From Chimonanthus salicifolius (taxonomy: Eukaryota > Streptophyta > Magnoliopsida > Laurales > Calycanthaceae): DNA of 64,000 bases. Positions 22,015 through 32,766 of the stretch are shown here, piece by piece. Under the pieces are notes generated by a model, which had not been told where the DNA came from, ran no database searches, and worked only from the letters and a program-made list of their open reading frames with translations. Each line of letters opens with the position of its first letter. The first letter of the stretch is position 1. Where the stretch lies: positions 44,328,111-44,392,110 of the forward strand of contig CM023537.1 of the NCBI GenBank assembly GCA_013350335.1, written 5' to 3'. Both the position numbers and the translations under genes were made by a program.

Positions 22015-23425
22015 GCCTACACATCGACCAAAGTCGATGTGTTCAGAAAATACAGAACAGACACATCGGCTCCAGTCGATGTGTCCAGTTCCAGGACCTC
22101 TGTTCAGATATGTTTTTCTTCCCTTTCGTTCTCAGATTATGCATGTAGTATTGGCCTACATGTTTTACTGGGTTTTATAATAAAACCCTCCATTTCATTT
22201 TCTAGATTTGTCTACCAGAGAGGCACTTCGACACGGTCGATGTGTCCCATGGAATTTGCCTACCCGTCAATCATTCATTTCCTTTCTTTCATTTCTCTTT
22301 ATTTTTGCTCCCAGAAACACACTTCGACTGATGCATACTCCTGGGTTTGACTCAAACCCCATGTGCTTTTCATCCTTTTCTTCACTTTCATAAAGTCGAT
22401 GTGTACTACTGGGATTTTCTGCAACTCCCTTATCTCGGGTTGCATGCTCCTCATTTCTTGATTTCTTTCTACAAAATAGTTATTTAAATTAAATCTAAGC
22501 ATCTTAGCATGTTGTTCTAACTCTGAAGTACAATAACTTTATCATACCTTTAAGAATTTTGGGGGATTCCTTGGTGAGTGGATCTCAAGCTCGTGCTAGA
22601 GCTTCTTCTTTCTTTTTGCTTATCTTTCTCTTGATTTCCTTGCTTTCTTCTCTTCTTTCTTTCACTGATTCTTTGTTCTCCTCCTTCTTAGTCATTTGAG
22701 GGGATGAAAAGGTGAGGAGGAAAGGGAGATGGGTGTGTCACGCATTGGAGTATGAGTGGTGTCTCCTCTTTTTTCCCTCTTCCTCTCCTTTCTTTTTTTT
22801 TCCTCTCTTGTTGCACTATTCTCAACAGAATGGAAAATGAGGAGGAGAGAGGAATGAGCACTAGCTATTTTCTCTCTCTTTGGTCTCCTCCCTCTTCTCT
22901 AGTCAATGAGAGCAAGCCACGTGGAGAGCATGCATTGGCTCTCAAGGACTGGTGGTAGGTGAGGTAGGTGGGTGATAGGACAAGAGAAGACAGCTGCATG
23001 TTTCAACTCAACACGTTGAACACGCACGGTACCTGTTTTTAGTCGATACATATGTTTTATGGATTTATCTACACAACGACTTTTGTCGATGTACACATCT
23101 GGTATTTCCTCCCTTCTGTCCATTCGACACAAAATCGACATGGAGAACATGCATTGGTCCTCCAGGACGGTGGCAGGTGGGGTAGGTGGGAGATGGGACA
23201 AGGCGAGATAACTGCGTGTTTGAAACTCGAAATAATGATCACTCCCGATACATGTTCCAAAGTCGATGGATATTGTTTCTGGATAGCTGTATGCATTGAC
23301 ACAATGCGATGTGTCCATTTAAAACTTCAAGCTTTAGGTTGGTTTTCACACATATGTATCAAAGTCGATACATACCAAACTGGTACACATCGACCTTGGT
23401 CGATATGTACCTCTTGGAAATTTCT
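22015..23425. repeat. array of short inverted repeats with TCGAC/GTCGA cores in the B2 LTR
   Basis: Examples are acatcgaccaaagtcgatgt at 22020, acatcggctccagtcgatgt near 22062, acttcgacacggtcgatgt near 22225, acgacttttgtcgatgta near 23075, and acatcgaccttggtcgatat near 23387. About ten copies lie in the same LTR section as the array in the solo LTR at 3747-7443. Confidence 0.7.
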
Positions 23426-23574
23426 GATTTCCTTGTTTTTATGTATTTCTTTAAATCTCATACACTCTTTATACTCCATTTCCTTTTTCTTGTTCATTTC
23501 AAAATCCACATCTCATTCGTATCATCAAGGGGAAACTATATTGATTTACCGGATTGAAACTTCGGGGTGTTTCA

Positions 23575-24481
23575 ATTGGTATATTGGAATCTAATGAAGC
23601 TGAGCTTCTCTAGATTAAAAGAGCAATCTATATTGAGAAAAGGTTTGGGAAAGGCAATCTGATGATTGGAAGAAATTCCTCAAGCTCCATAGTTGGGCTA
23701 GTGGTAGAAAGTGCCCTCCTTGGAGGATGATCAACATTTACGGACAACAAAAAAATGAGCAGGAGTAGATGAATCTTATTCAGATGGATGGGGTATTTAG
23801 TGTAAACGTTGCATATTTTATGGCGAAAGTTGAGGTCCAGAAAAGAGAACCAACTGTGAACTTTTCCTTAAATTGATCTAAGTGTTGGATCAAAGACTAT
23901 GTGGATGTGTTTTCTGTGCTTTTCTATCTTATTTAATCTTCAAGAGGGGCTTGTATAATCATCTTATACAAGTCACTCTCCCTTGCATTGTACTCACAGT
24001 TATGTTTCAATGAAATTCTCAGTCTCCTTTTCATATATATTGGACACATATGGTTCAAAATAAACTTGTAATTTATTTAAGTACCAGAAAACTTGAAAAA
24101 TACCAAAACCGGTTAAGATATACCCTATTCCATTACCAAATTTAAAGATAGAGATTTTGCTAAACACTCATGAAATTTTCATCATATTGAGTTTGGACAA
24201 GGTCAAATGAGTTGATTTTTTTATCTTACTATCAATTTAATTTTGGATAGATTAGATCAACCCATTTATTAAGTTGAAATTCTGTCTCTAAACTATTTTT
24301 GGTCAAGTTGGGTCATGGTTAGGTCTTGGGTTGATTTGGTTGAATTCGGTGGCAAGTCATTATTAGGTTGGGCTATATTTGAGCCAAGTTGGATAATGGT
24401 GTCGGATTCAAATCAAGTTAGATTAGATCTAGGTTAAGTGGGTCTCAAGTCAAGTTTAGGGTTGTTCGGGTTTTTGTCTAA
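23575..24481. other. flank of the gypsy LTR, no gene
   Basis: The first part (23575-24050) includes a stretch near 23930-24025 (gaggggcttgtataatcatc, then a gtttcaatgaaattctcag end) that looks like a copia LTR R/U5 remnant. The rest (24240-24480) is a degenerate ggttggg/caagt-rich sequence. No coding similarity is supportable. Confidence 0.4.
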
Positions 24482-25659
24482 GTATGGATCATAGTAACAA
24501 ATACCGTTCTCGGGATAATAACGGCAACTGTTAATAACGGGATATTTTCAATTTCTCGGGATTTTTAACAGGAAAATCTCGCGGAAAATATAAATATTTA
24601 AAAAATAATAAAAATAAATATAATAAATAATTAATTCTCATCTTACACTTCTTGAGTAAAAAAAATAGCATATAAATCTATAAGAACATAGACAATTTAC
24701 TCAATTCCCATCGATTACATTACAAATCATATACAAGTAATATACATACCCATCGATTACATTACAAATCATACCAATGAAAAAAGATAACACATAGGAA
24801 TACAAAAGAGGTCATAATTTATCAGTTTGAGTTGGGTTCGGATGGTGCTCACAGTAAGTAATTATATACGTTTTAATCTAATTCATTTTTGAATTATTGA
24901 AACAACTCAATATTACTTGAATTGCATTTTATTCAATCTAATTTAAAAGAATACAATATAAATTCTGTTTGGTTAGAGAAGATTGTGGAAAAAGTTTTGG
25001 GGTGTGAAGTGGCAAGTCGAGTAAATTTTAAAGAAGGGTATAATAGTTTGCACACAAAAGAAAGATTTTTTGAGGAAAAATGAAAGAAGTTTTTAATAGC
25101 CTCTTTCTGGTACATGAATTTGCAATGGAATCGTCCTTCCTTCCTCATTTGATTTGTTCAACTTGTAAAACTTAGTCTTTGATGCTATTAAAGATGCAAC
25201 ATGCAATTCTTCAAATGCCATGAGTAGAATAATTCAATGAAATTAATCAAGAACTCTTACAATCGTTTCAACTGTTATGTTGAAGAAATTCACTAGTAAT
25301 TAAGTATAAAAGACCCAATGGAAACAAAATCAATTTTCCTAATATTTATTTGTTTAAGTTCCAACCGTAGTCCTACATCTGGGAGAGTTTATTGGGTTTT
25401 TCTTATTTTTCTTATATGTTTGTGTGTTTTTTGAAAATCTGAAAATGGGATTTGGAATACCCATCAAATGCTTGTGTATACAGGTTTTCAAATTTACAAT
25501 AGTTGTTAAAAAAAATTAAAATAATATTCACATCTGAATTTATCTGTGTCAAGTTGCAGATAATACCTGGAAGGAGCCAGTATTATCTGCAACCCAACCT
25601 ACACAAAAAAATAAAAAGGAAAAAAAAAACTATGCTAGGATTGGGTTACCTGTGCAACT

Positions 25660-25985
25660 CGAAAGAAGGAGCCGCCGCCGGGAAGAGAGAAAGAGTAGCC
25701 GCCGGCAAGAGAGAGAGCAGTGGCAGGCGACAGGCGAGAGAGCAGCCGCAGGCAAGAGAGAGAGCAGGCAACAGGCAAGAGAGCAGCTGCCGGCGAGAGA
25801 GAAAGAGCACGCTCGAGAGAGCAGCCGTAGGCGACAGGCGAGAGAGGATCGATAGAGCACCAAGAGAACAACCGCCCTGCCGGTGGGAGAGAAGATGGAG
25901 ACCGTGAGAGAGCAAAGGAGCTTTGGAATCAGAATCGGAAGAAGAGGAAGCATCGGAAGAAGAGGAAGCACCGAAGAGGTTCAGA
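25660..25985 (+). repeat. degenerate GAGAGAGCAGCCGC-type minisatellite inside the DNA transposon
   Basis: Imperfect units of agagagagcag plus gccgcaggc or ggcgacaggc repeat several times up to about 25850. They are followed by ggaagaagaggaagca twice (about 25936-25970). The bias produces long spurious open frames in several phases and both strands. I do not call any as a gene. Confidence 0.6.
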
Positions 25986-26056
25986 GCAGAGGATTTTCGG
26001 GATTTTAGGAATCGAACCGAAACCCTAGAAAAGAGGGATTTTTAAGTTGTAATTGT

Positions 26057-26090
26057 GCGGGCGGGCGGGCGGACGGGCGGGCGGGTGTGG
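26057..26090 (+). repeat. GCGG tetranucleotide run, G-quadruplex-capable
   Basis: Seven or so GGG/GG runs separated by single C or CA are visible (gcgggcgggcgggcggac, then gggcgggcgggtgtgg). It lies about 200 bp inside the right end of the DNA transposon. Confidence 0.75.
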
Positions 26091-26310
26091 CTTTCGATTT
26101 TTAAGCGGGATTTAAACTGAACGTTTTTAATGCGTTTTTTTCGCGTTTTTATCGTTTCTCGCGTTATTATCGCGTTTTTATCGTTAAATTCTCGATAATA
26201 ACGGCAGGGGCGATAAAAACGCGATTTTATCGCGAGAAAGGTATTTTCCCGGTATTATCGCAGTATAAATGAAAATACCGGCGGTATTTGTTACATTGGT
26301 ATGGATGATA

Positions 26311-29300
26311 GGTTGTAGGATTAAAAGGTGTAGTAGGGTCACGCTCCATATTTGGTAATTACACACTTCACCATAGAGTATGAGGTGAGAAAATAAATGT
26401 ATGCCAAGGGGGCTTCTTTACTCGCATGAAATTGATTTCTATGAAAAATAGTGCAAACCACCATACTATAAAGAAAGAGGATGGTCTATTGAGTAGGAAA
26501 AATAAGTAACATAAAAAATAGAAAAGAGTCGGAATAGAAAATTTAAAGACTTGAAAAATAATGACTGCAAATTTGGCCATTAAAAGCATTTACGGTTAAT
26601 GCTTGTGATGAAAGGAAAGATTGAGTTTAACACCTACCTATGTCTCTATACTTGAAAAAATAAAAATTAGAATTTTGCTAGAATAGGCCCGATTTCAGTA
26701 CAAATTCAAAGAATTTCAAGTTTAAAAAAATCCTCTGATTAACTTTGACTAAGTAACACCACTCGACCACTCATCATGGTTGCACAGACAAATCGAACCT
26801 TCGAATGGAAAAACCAAACTCCAACTTCTCAATAGAAGAATGGAATAAGGGCGAAAACTTTGTTATGCAAAATTCAACACCATTCAAAAGTCATGAAGAA
26901 AATAAAAATTCTATCAATCTAGAATTAATTTGTTTGAATCAAATCCAAGAACTAGAAGCAAAGTTTTGCCTCAAAATGGACAAAATCGAACTCTAACTTA
27001 AGAAATTGAATAAGAAAATTAACTAGAAGCAAACTAGAAAACCAAATAAAAACACTCACAATGCTTATATTAAAGTGAACTTCAAGGTGTGCGTACATCA
27101 ACTGTCATCTATGCCTCCAATTTATAGAGGTTCATGGTTATAAAAGTAAAAAGGTTTCTAAAAATTAAACTTTACAGACATTCTTTGAAGGTTTGTTACA
27201 AAAATGGTCATAACTTCATCTACATATATCAAAATTGTGCAAATTTGGGATTCGTTGGAAGCTAATTGAATAAGATTTCTAAAGAATTCAATTTTATGAA
27301 AATCCAATATTGCTTGCTACCAAATCAGTCTACAAAATCAGACCACATTTTTTGTCAATGATTCTCTTTCCAAATCCAAAGTTTTCATAATGGAGCATGT
27401 GGTCCACAAGCTCCATGCGACCTACTTCCTTATTTGGATTCTTTGTCACGTTGTCATGCCATATGTGCAATGAGGTGGGTAATGATGTGAAAATTCATCC
27501 ATGTGGCTGCCACATAAGCAATGGGTCTTAATTGATGGTCTTTAAAAGTCTTAAACACCATGTGATGGTCTAAGGTCCATATCTTCTTAATTCAGATATG
27601 GAATTGCACAAACTCAATGCGATGCAAAGCTTGAGAGGTTCTATTTATCCTCCATTAGTCCTTTGATGCATTTGGAGTGAAAATTTAACAAATGATCTCT
27701 CATGATCTCCATCCCCCTCTAATGGGTCTTCACCAATCACAATTGAACTTTTGATGCCCGCATCAGCTTATCACATTTAAATTCTCCCGTTCTTCTCTCT
27801 TCTGACTGGTAAAACCATCATCTCTTTTCCCTCTAGACGTAAGCATCAATTCTCAACCACAATAAATTCTTCTCCCCTATGTGTGATATGATTGTGTGAT
27901 TTAATTTTAGAGTTTCACTTTGTGCCGTGCATTCTTACATCAAATGGGGTACTTTTTTTCTTTTTGCCATTTTATCCATGAGATGATGACAATTTCATAA
28001 TTAAAACAAACGGTAAAAACAAAAAATTTGTCCCATTTGAGTAAATTTGTGGTGCCCAAAATGAAACCCTTAATTTTATTTTGTTTTTCCTATTTAAATA
28101 TTTCAATACACTGTTTCCACATCACAACCCTAGTTAGTCATTCAAGATATGGCAAAAGTATGAAACAAGATACGTCCAAGTATCGTTCAATCAAGTCAGT
28201 CAATGATGTAAAAAATCAGTAAAAAAAAATGTGAACAAAAGACGGATACGTTCAGATATGATATGGTTACCTTAGAAAATTTTGGCATGCTCACGTTGGT
28301 TTTATATATATGCATATAATTGATAGATATGTACTAAAATATTTTAGAAAATCGAGAAAACTTATATAATATTGTTTGATCATACTTATATACATGAATC
28401 ATTGTCTTGCTAAGTTCAACCCAAACCATCAAATTGGACCACTGCTTTGAAATGATGATAACGTGAAAATTCTTGCATTTTTGGTCGATGACTAATTCAA
28501 ATGGAAAGCATAGCATTAATTTAATTCTAGGCTATACTTCTATTAAAGTTAGATTCATGCTTGATGGCTAATTATAGATACTAGCGTAGTTATACCAATG
28601 TAATTAAAATTAGATGGGGCCGCGGTCGAATCGTGATCGTTTTCTTTCCGATCCAGGTTTATGAAAAAACCTCCATAGAGTAAAAACCATAAAAGCCGTA
28701 TTGACAAAACTGTGAATCGCAACCAGTAGGTTAGCACAATTTTTTTAAAAAAAATATATTTTTTAAGAAAACTTCCATAGCTAATTTTAAAAATTAAAAA
28801 AAGGCAATATTTAATACTATGTTTCAACATTTGCACAATGCTATGTAGCTATATAAGTATGGAGTTTATAAATAATTCAAAGTAACAAAAATTTAATTAC
28901 TTTATAAATATAGATTTTTGAGTTGGTCCAAAAATTGAGTATAAATATTATTAGTTAAATTATAAATTTCATATAATTTTAATGCTACAAAAATTTGGAG
29001 ACTCAAATTATTTAAAGATATTAAAATTTGAAATTTTAATCAATGGCATGTTTGATTTGATTAAGACATTTTTGTTTATTAATATTAAAAAATAATCTTT
29101 GATTTAAAATTTTATTCAAGTCATCAATTAAATCTTAATTAGTAATTTAATATTATTTATAATATTTATATTAATTGCATGGGTTTGACTGCGGTTGAAT
29201 CCGGTTGAAGCTTATTTAACCCAACCTTCTATTTAGATGGTTTGATACACGATCCGATTCTGATAACATTGAATTATACTTCACCGGATATTAAGACGGA

Positions 29301-29725
29301 GAGCACAAATAAAAAATACACTGTAATATAATAAAAGTAGGCTTTGAAAGTTGAACATAAAAGGTTGAAAATTAGAGCAGATAATTAAGTGAAAATGAAA
29401 CATCAACTCAGAAAAATATGATATTAAAATATAAATATTGAAATGTGTATAATACACATATATACATATTATACCATTTAAATAATACTTTTAGTAATAT
29501 ATTTTCTTGAAAAATTCGGCAATACACATACAATACAATATAATATGCGAACTGACCAACGATGATCACAACAGAATGTGACAGTAGAATCCAAGGGGAA
29601 AACTCATACATGAGCAAATTTGGTGGCAATAAATTCAAGAGGGTTTTGAAAAAAAATGAATATTTTCTTCTAGAGAATGAGAAAATAAGTATTTTCTTTG
29701 TTCGAAACAAAATTAATATTAATTC
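26311..29725. other. AT-rich intergenic DNA, no gene seen
   Basis: Only short unrelated open frames are visible, with no domain similarity and no convincing splice structure. At about 28615-29270 there are TE-like ccgcggtcgaatcgtgatcg and ggttgaatccggttgaagc patches without clear borders. Confidence 0.5.
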
Positions 29726-29726
29726 A

Positions 29727-29941
29727 AAAGAGTTGGAGTGATAGTGACGAACTCACTTCCTGTTTCTTAAAGTATGAGTCTTGAGTTCGATTCTAATTCT
29801 ATCCTGTGTTCAATTTCAATTCTACCTCAAAGAACTATTTCTAGTATACCTAACGGGATGTAAGTAAGTAGAGAGGCAGCATAGTAATATCTCTGGTCCG
29901 TCACTGTGATCTCACTCAAATTATAATGAAAAAAAAATTGT
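29727..29941 (+). mobile_element. tRNA-derived SINE-like element
   Basis: A box A-like region (ggagtgatagtgacgaactc) near 29734 is followed by a box B-like GAGTTCGATTCT at about 29774-29785. The unit ends in an A-run (aaaaaaaaa at 29930-29938). The spacing of the two boxes fits an RNA polymerase III promoter. I could not identify clean target duplications, so the borders are approximate. Confidence 0.45.
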
Positions 29942-30539
29942 GGAATTTAACTTAGCCCCTTTATGAATTTATTTTTTTTCTTCAAATCGATGCCTTTCTC
30001 CTTTCAAAACGACTTTGTGGACTATGAAGTTGGTGCATCAAGCGTTCACGGAGAATTGGCATCAAAACAAATCTTCAAATTTTAATTCATTTATTTCTAA
30101 AATATGTTATTTTGACCATTTTTCAGTTTGAAGCTTTCATTAAATATGATTATAAGAAGGTTTAGAAGTAAGTTCTTTAAATATGCTCCAACCTTTTTAC
30201 TTTAGATTTGTCAATTTTGAATTTTTTTTGTCAAATTTTTAAAATTTCACTCTAAAATAATTCCAATTTTGAGATTTTTGTGAATCAACATTATTTGAAA
30301 CAAATTTTAGAAATAAAGTGATAACCCCAAAAGCAATAAAGTGGGATCAAATAACTCTCCCAAATAAATAGAAAATGTTCAACCTCTGAAACAAAAAAAA
30401 AATTAATGATGAAATTGAGCCAATAATTCAAACGATGATAGAAGTATTGAAATAATAATGCGAGAAGATAATCCAATAAAACGCACACAATCAAAAGCTC
30501 ATCAATTCCTTCAACTTTAAACCTACCAAGGTATTCTTA
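29942..30539. other. AT-rich DNA, no gene
   Basis: No coding similarity was recognised. The boundary with the caulimovirus-like fragment downstream is uncertain. Confidence 0.4.
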
Positions 30540-30933
30540 TTCAGAAGTCCCAAAATTATCAAAAAATTCAGAAGTTCCATCACGTTGATATTCTTGTTCA
30601 GAAGTTCCACCATTATTTACTGAAACATTCAATAAACCTATAGGAATAGCAAGGCCTATTTATCAAAGATCAAATTCTCAAAATTCTTTAGATGTTAGAT
30701 AAAGTGATTTTAATGTAAATATGATAAAGCTAAAAGATCCAGAAGAATTGTTTAAAGAAATAAACCAAGAAGAATTTAAAATTGGCAAAGTATTAGTATA
30801 TCAGAACTAATAGAAAACCCAAGATACAAATGGTATTTAAATTATTATACAGATGAAGAACAATAACAAATAAAGAATGCTTGGTATACAGATATGAAGC
30901 TAGAAAGAAAAAATATAATATTTATTTATTGGT
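30540..30933 (+). pseudogene. second caulimovirus-derived fragment (movement/coat-protein linker region)
   Basis: Two plus-strand frames give NKPIGIARPIYQRSNSQNS then KLKDPEELFKEINQEEFKIG (about 30635-30800), followed after a frame change by NPRYKWYLNYYTDEEQ and IKNAWYTDMKLERKN (about 30815-30925). The second part parallels the NHPLKDWFFKRFNTEERD block at the end of the movement-protein frame in the integrated virus at 11222-20290, but it is clearly diverged. This suggests an independent integration of a different lineage. Stops occur throughout. Confidence 0.5.
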
Positions 30934-32127
30934 ATGATAACAAGATACAAAGAGGAGTTTGGTCTCGATGAAAATACTGTAGTCTCTCACTTCATAACAA
31001 AATGGTTCTTGGCATCTACTAAAACCCATTTCAGAAGAATCATGAAAATAAGATATGGAATTCAAAATCTATCCCTTCCAACCATTCCAATTGAAGACCT
31101 CATTGTATGGACAACTGAAAAAAATGGAAAGTTTTGTACCAAATCGTCAAAACAGATCATCTGTGCAAAAAGAGAGACAGTATCTTGGGTTGATCTAGCT
31201 TGGTTCAAAGGGAATATCCCCAAGTTCTCTATTGTTGCTTAGAAGATCTTCCACAATAGGCTTAAAGCCAAGTGTTATATAGCTGGGAAAGGGATAAATT
31301 GCAATACAGTTTGTGTTTTCTGTAAGAACAATGAAGATTGTAATCACTTATTTTTTCAATGTGATTACACAAGCTGGGTTTGGAAATCCTTGATACAGAA
31401 AGTGGGTATATCCTATCAAACTCCACTTTGCACTGAGCCTGAAATTAGAAAATTGGTGAACAGTGCCATTAATGACAGTTTTCAAAACAATTGCTCTCCT
31501 CTGTTTTCCACTCATGACTTGGTTCATATGGTCAAAAAGAAATAATCGTATTTTCAATGATGCTTCTACCCCAAAGGAAGTAATTTGAAAGAGATTACAT
31601 CGGTCATTTATAACAGAATCATCTTCCTCTTCCCCCTGTGCTTTTCACAGCAATTCCCAATTTAATAGCTGCAAACTGGAACCTTGCTGGAAATGGCAGA
31701 AACCATCACTCTCCTACAGTGATAGTTTTGCCAGAAATAAGGGCAGACTTGTACATCCTTTCAGTCTATGATAATGAATCAACCCTTGCTGGTTTTTGTT
31801 GTCTAAACAAGGATTTTGAATACAAATGACATCTTTTTGAAACAGTTCAAAGGGGAAGGCATGATGTGAACCTTTGCTGCAATTATAAACTCATCCAAAA
31901 GGTTCTTCTCTGGGTTAGCTACAACCTCCCCACAAGATCCATTGCTTTTGTAACTGATGACCGGAAAGTTATAGATGACCTTTTTCACCCTGAAGAAGCA
32001 GATTTGAGACGGAAAATCCAAATTTTGGCAACTGGAGAATGCTTATCCTATTTTGCTTCATGGCATATTTCTCTGCCTATAAAAGAAACCAAAACAGAGA
32101 GAAATCTAGATGTATTAGAGGACGTTA
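30934..32127 (+). pseudogene. L1-type LINE, 3' end of ORF2 (zinc-binding RT-associated domain)
   Basis: About 30934-31555 encodes the domain following RT in plant L1 elements. It has WTTEKNGKFCTKSSKQII, GNIPKFSIVA, then after a TAG KIFHNRLKAKCYIAGKG, CVFCKNNEDCNHLFFQCDY and VWKSLIQK. The C-x2-C/H-x-C pattern is intact. The downstream frames (31638-31829 and 31866-32132) continue C-terminal sequence with SIAFVTDDRKVIDDL, which resembles a decayed RNase H-like tail. The element is 5'-truncated, as is usual for LINEs. Its 3' end is abutted by the copia LTR at 32128. Confidence 0.75.
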
Positions 32128-32651
32128 TGTAAGATTAAACATGACCCACATAAAGATTTAGGGCTTCACATAGAAGATCTTAAATCAGGTAAACTGTGTT
32201 TTGATAAGGAATGTATATTTTAGGAGAGTTCTAAAGGGGATTAGTTTCCTATTTTGATGGGAAGTAGGAAGGAAAGTCCTAATTGCTTTAGGGGGTCCAC
32301 CCTCTGCCTATAAAAGGGTCTCTCTCCATTAATTATAAATCACCTAAGCACTATTAAGGAGGAAAGAGGTAGAAACTTCAGGGCGTGCGTTTCTCTTGTT
32401 TTTGGATTTCAGGAAGCCTCAAGACACTTAAGGGAAGATCTGATCTCGTTCTATTCTTCAATGGACTCAAGTAAATACCATTACTATGATGTTTATGATT
32501 TCCGCATTAAGATTGATCCGTGTTTCAAGCATCAATCGATCCAAATCCTATGGTTATGTCATTCGGGTTTGTCGAACATGAAGATTAAAGATGAATGATT
32601 GTATAATTGATTCTCAATCAATAAACTCTGATATTATGATGAAGTATTACA
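32128..32651 (+). repeat. 5' LTR of the copia element
   Basis: It begins TGTAAGATTAAAC and ends ATTACA, giving TGTAA/TTACA termini. A TATA-type cctataaaagggtctctctc lies at about 32297-32316, and a primer-binding site follows the end directly. The 3' partner is beyond the window. Confidence 0.75.
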
Positions 32652-32653
32652 TG

Positions 32654-32670
32654 TGGCATCAAGAGCTTGG
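32654..32670 (+). promoter_or_regulatory. primer-binding site of the copia element
   Basis: The site reads tggcatcaagagcttgg two bases after the LTR, a near match to the TGGTATCAGAGC tRNA-Met site typical of plant copia elements. Confidence 0.65.
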
Positions 32671-32766
32671 TTTGTAGGATCAATTACTGCTTGAAATAAG
32701 GAAGAATTAAATAAAACAAATTTTCAGATCTCAAGGAAGAAGACAACTTGTAACATCACTGATTGA

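Larger units (their letters stand above)
10883..23574 (-). mobile_element. 5' LTR (B2) of a Del/Tekay-like gypsy element, split by an endogenous pararetrovirus
   Basis: The LTR ends at 10883 (TGTAAAGCCC on the plus strand) next to the PBS and begins at 23574 (plus strand GGGGTGTTTCA). Its two parts are 10883-11221 and 20291-23574, together about 3.6 kb, matching the 3.7 kb solo LTR at 3747. Colinear landmarks shared with that copy include the AAGACCCGACCCTTGACTGG block after the terminus, the tagtaggaattccgat block (about 20388) and the TCGAC/GTCGA inverted-repeat array. No matching second LTR is seen downstream on the minus strand, so the element is truncated. Confidence 0.85.
24494..26294. 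mobile_element. non-autonomous Mutator-like DNA transposon
   Basis: The ends are inverted repeats: gtaacaaataccg at 24494-24506 and cggtatttgttac at 26282-26294. The flanks share gtatggatcata (24482-24493) and gtatggatgata (26299-26310), an 11/12 match consistent with a long target duplication of the Mutator type. Subterminal regions are rich in gataataacg and cgcgtttttatcg motifs able to pair with each other. The core is GC- and purine-rich (25660-25960) with no transposase. A hAT origin is a less likely alternative because the duplication looks longer than 8 bp. Confidence 0.65.

Noticed and set aside
25503..25971. Overlapping long frames on both strands (up to 134 codons) in the GC-rich core
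   Set aside because: Up to six frames are open at once because of the purine-rich minisatellite. The Leu/Ser/Cys- or Arg/Glu-rich products look like composition artefacts.
28028..30494. Scattered 60-100 codon frames in AT-rich DNA
   Set aside because: No domain, no splice or promoter context, and compositionally biased.
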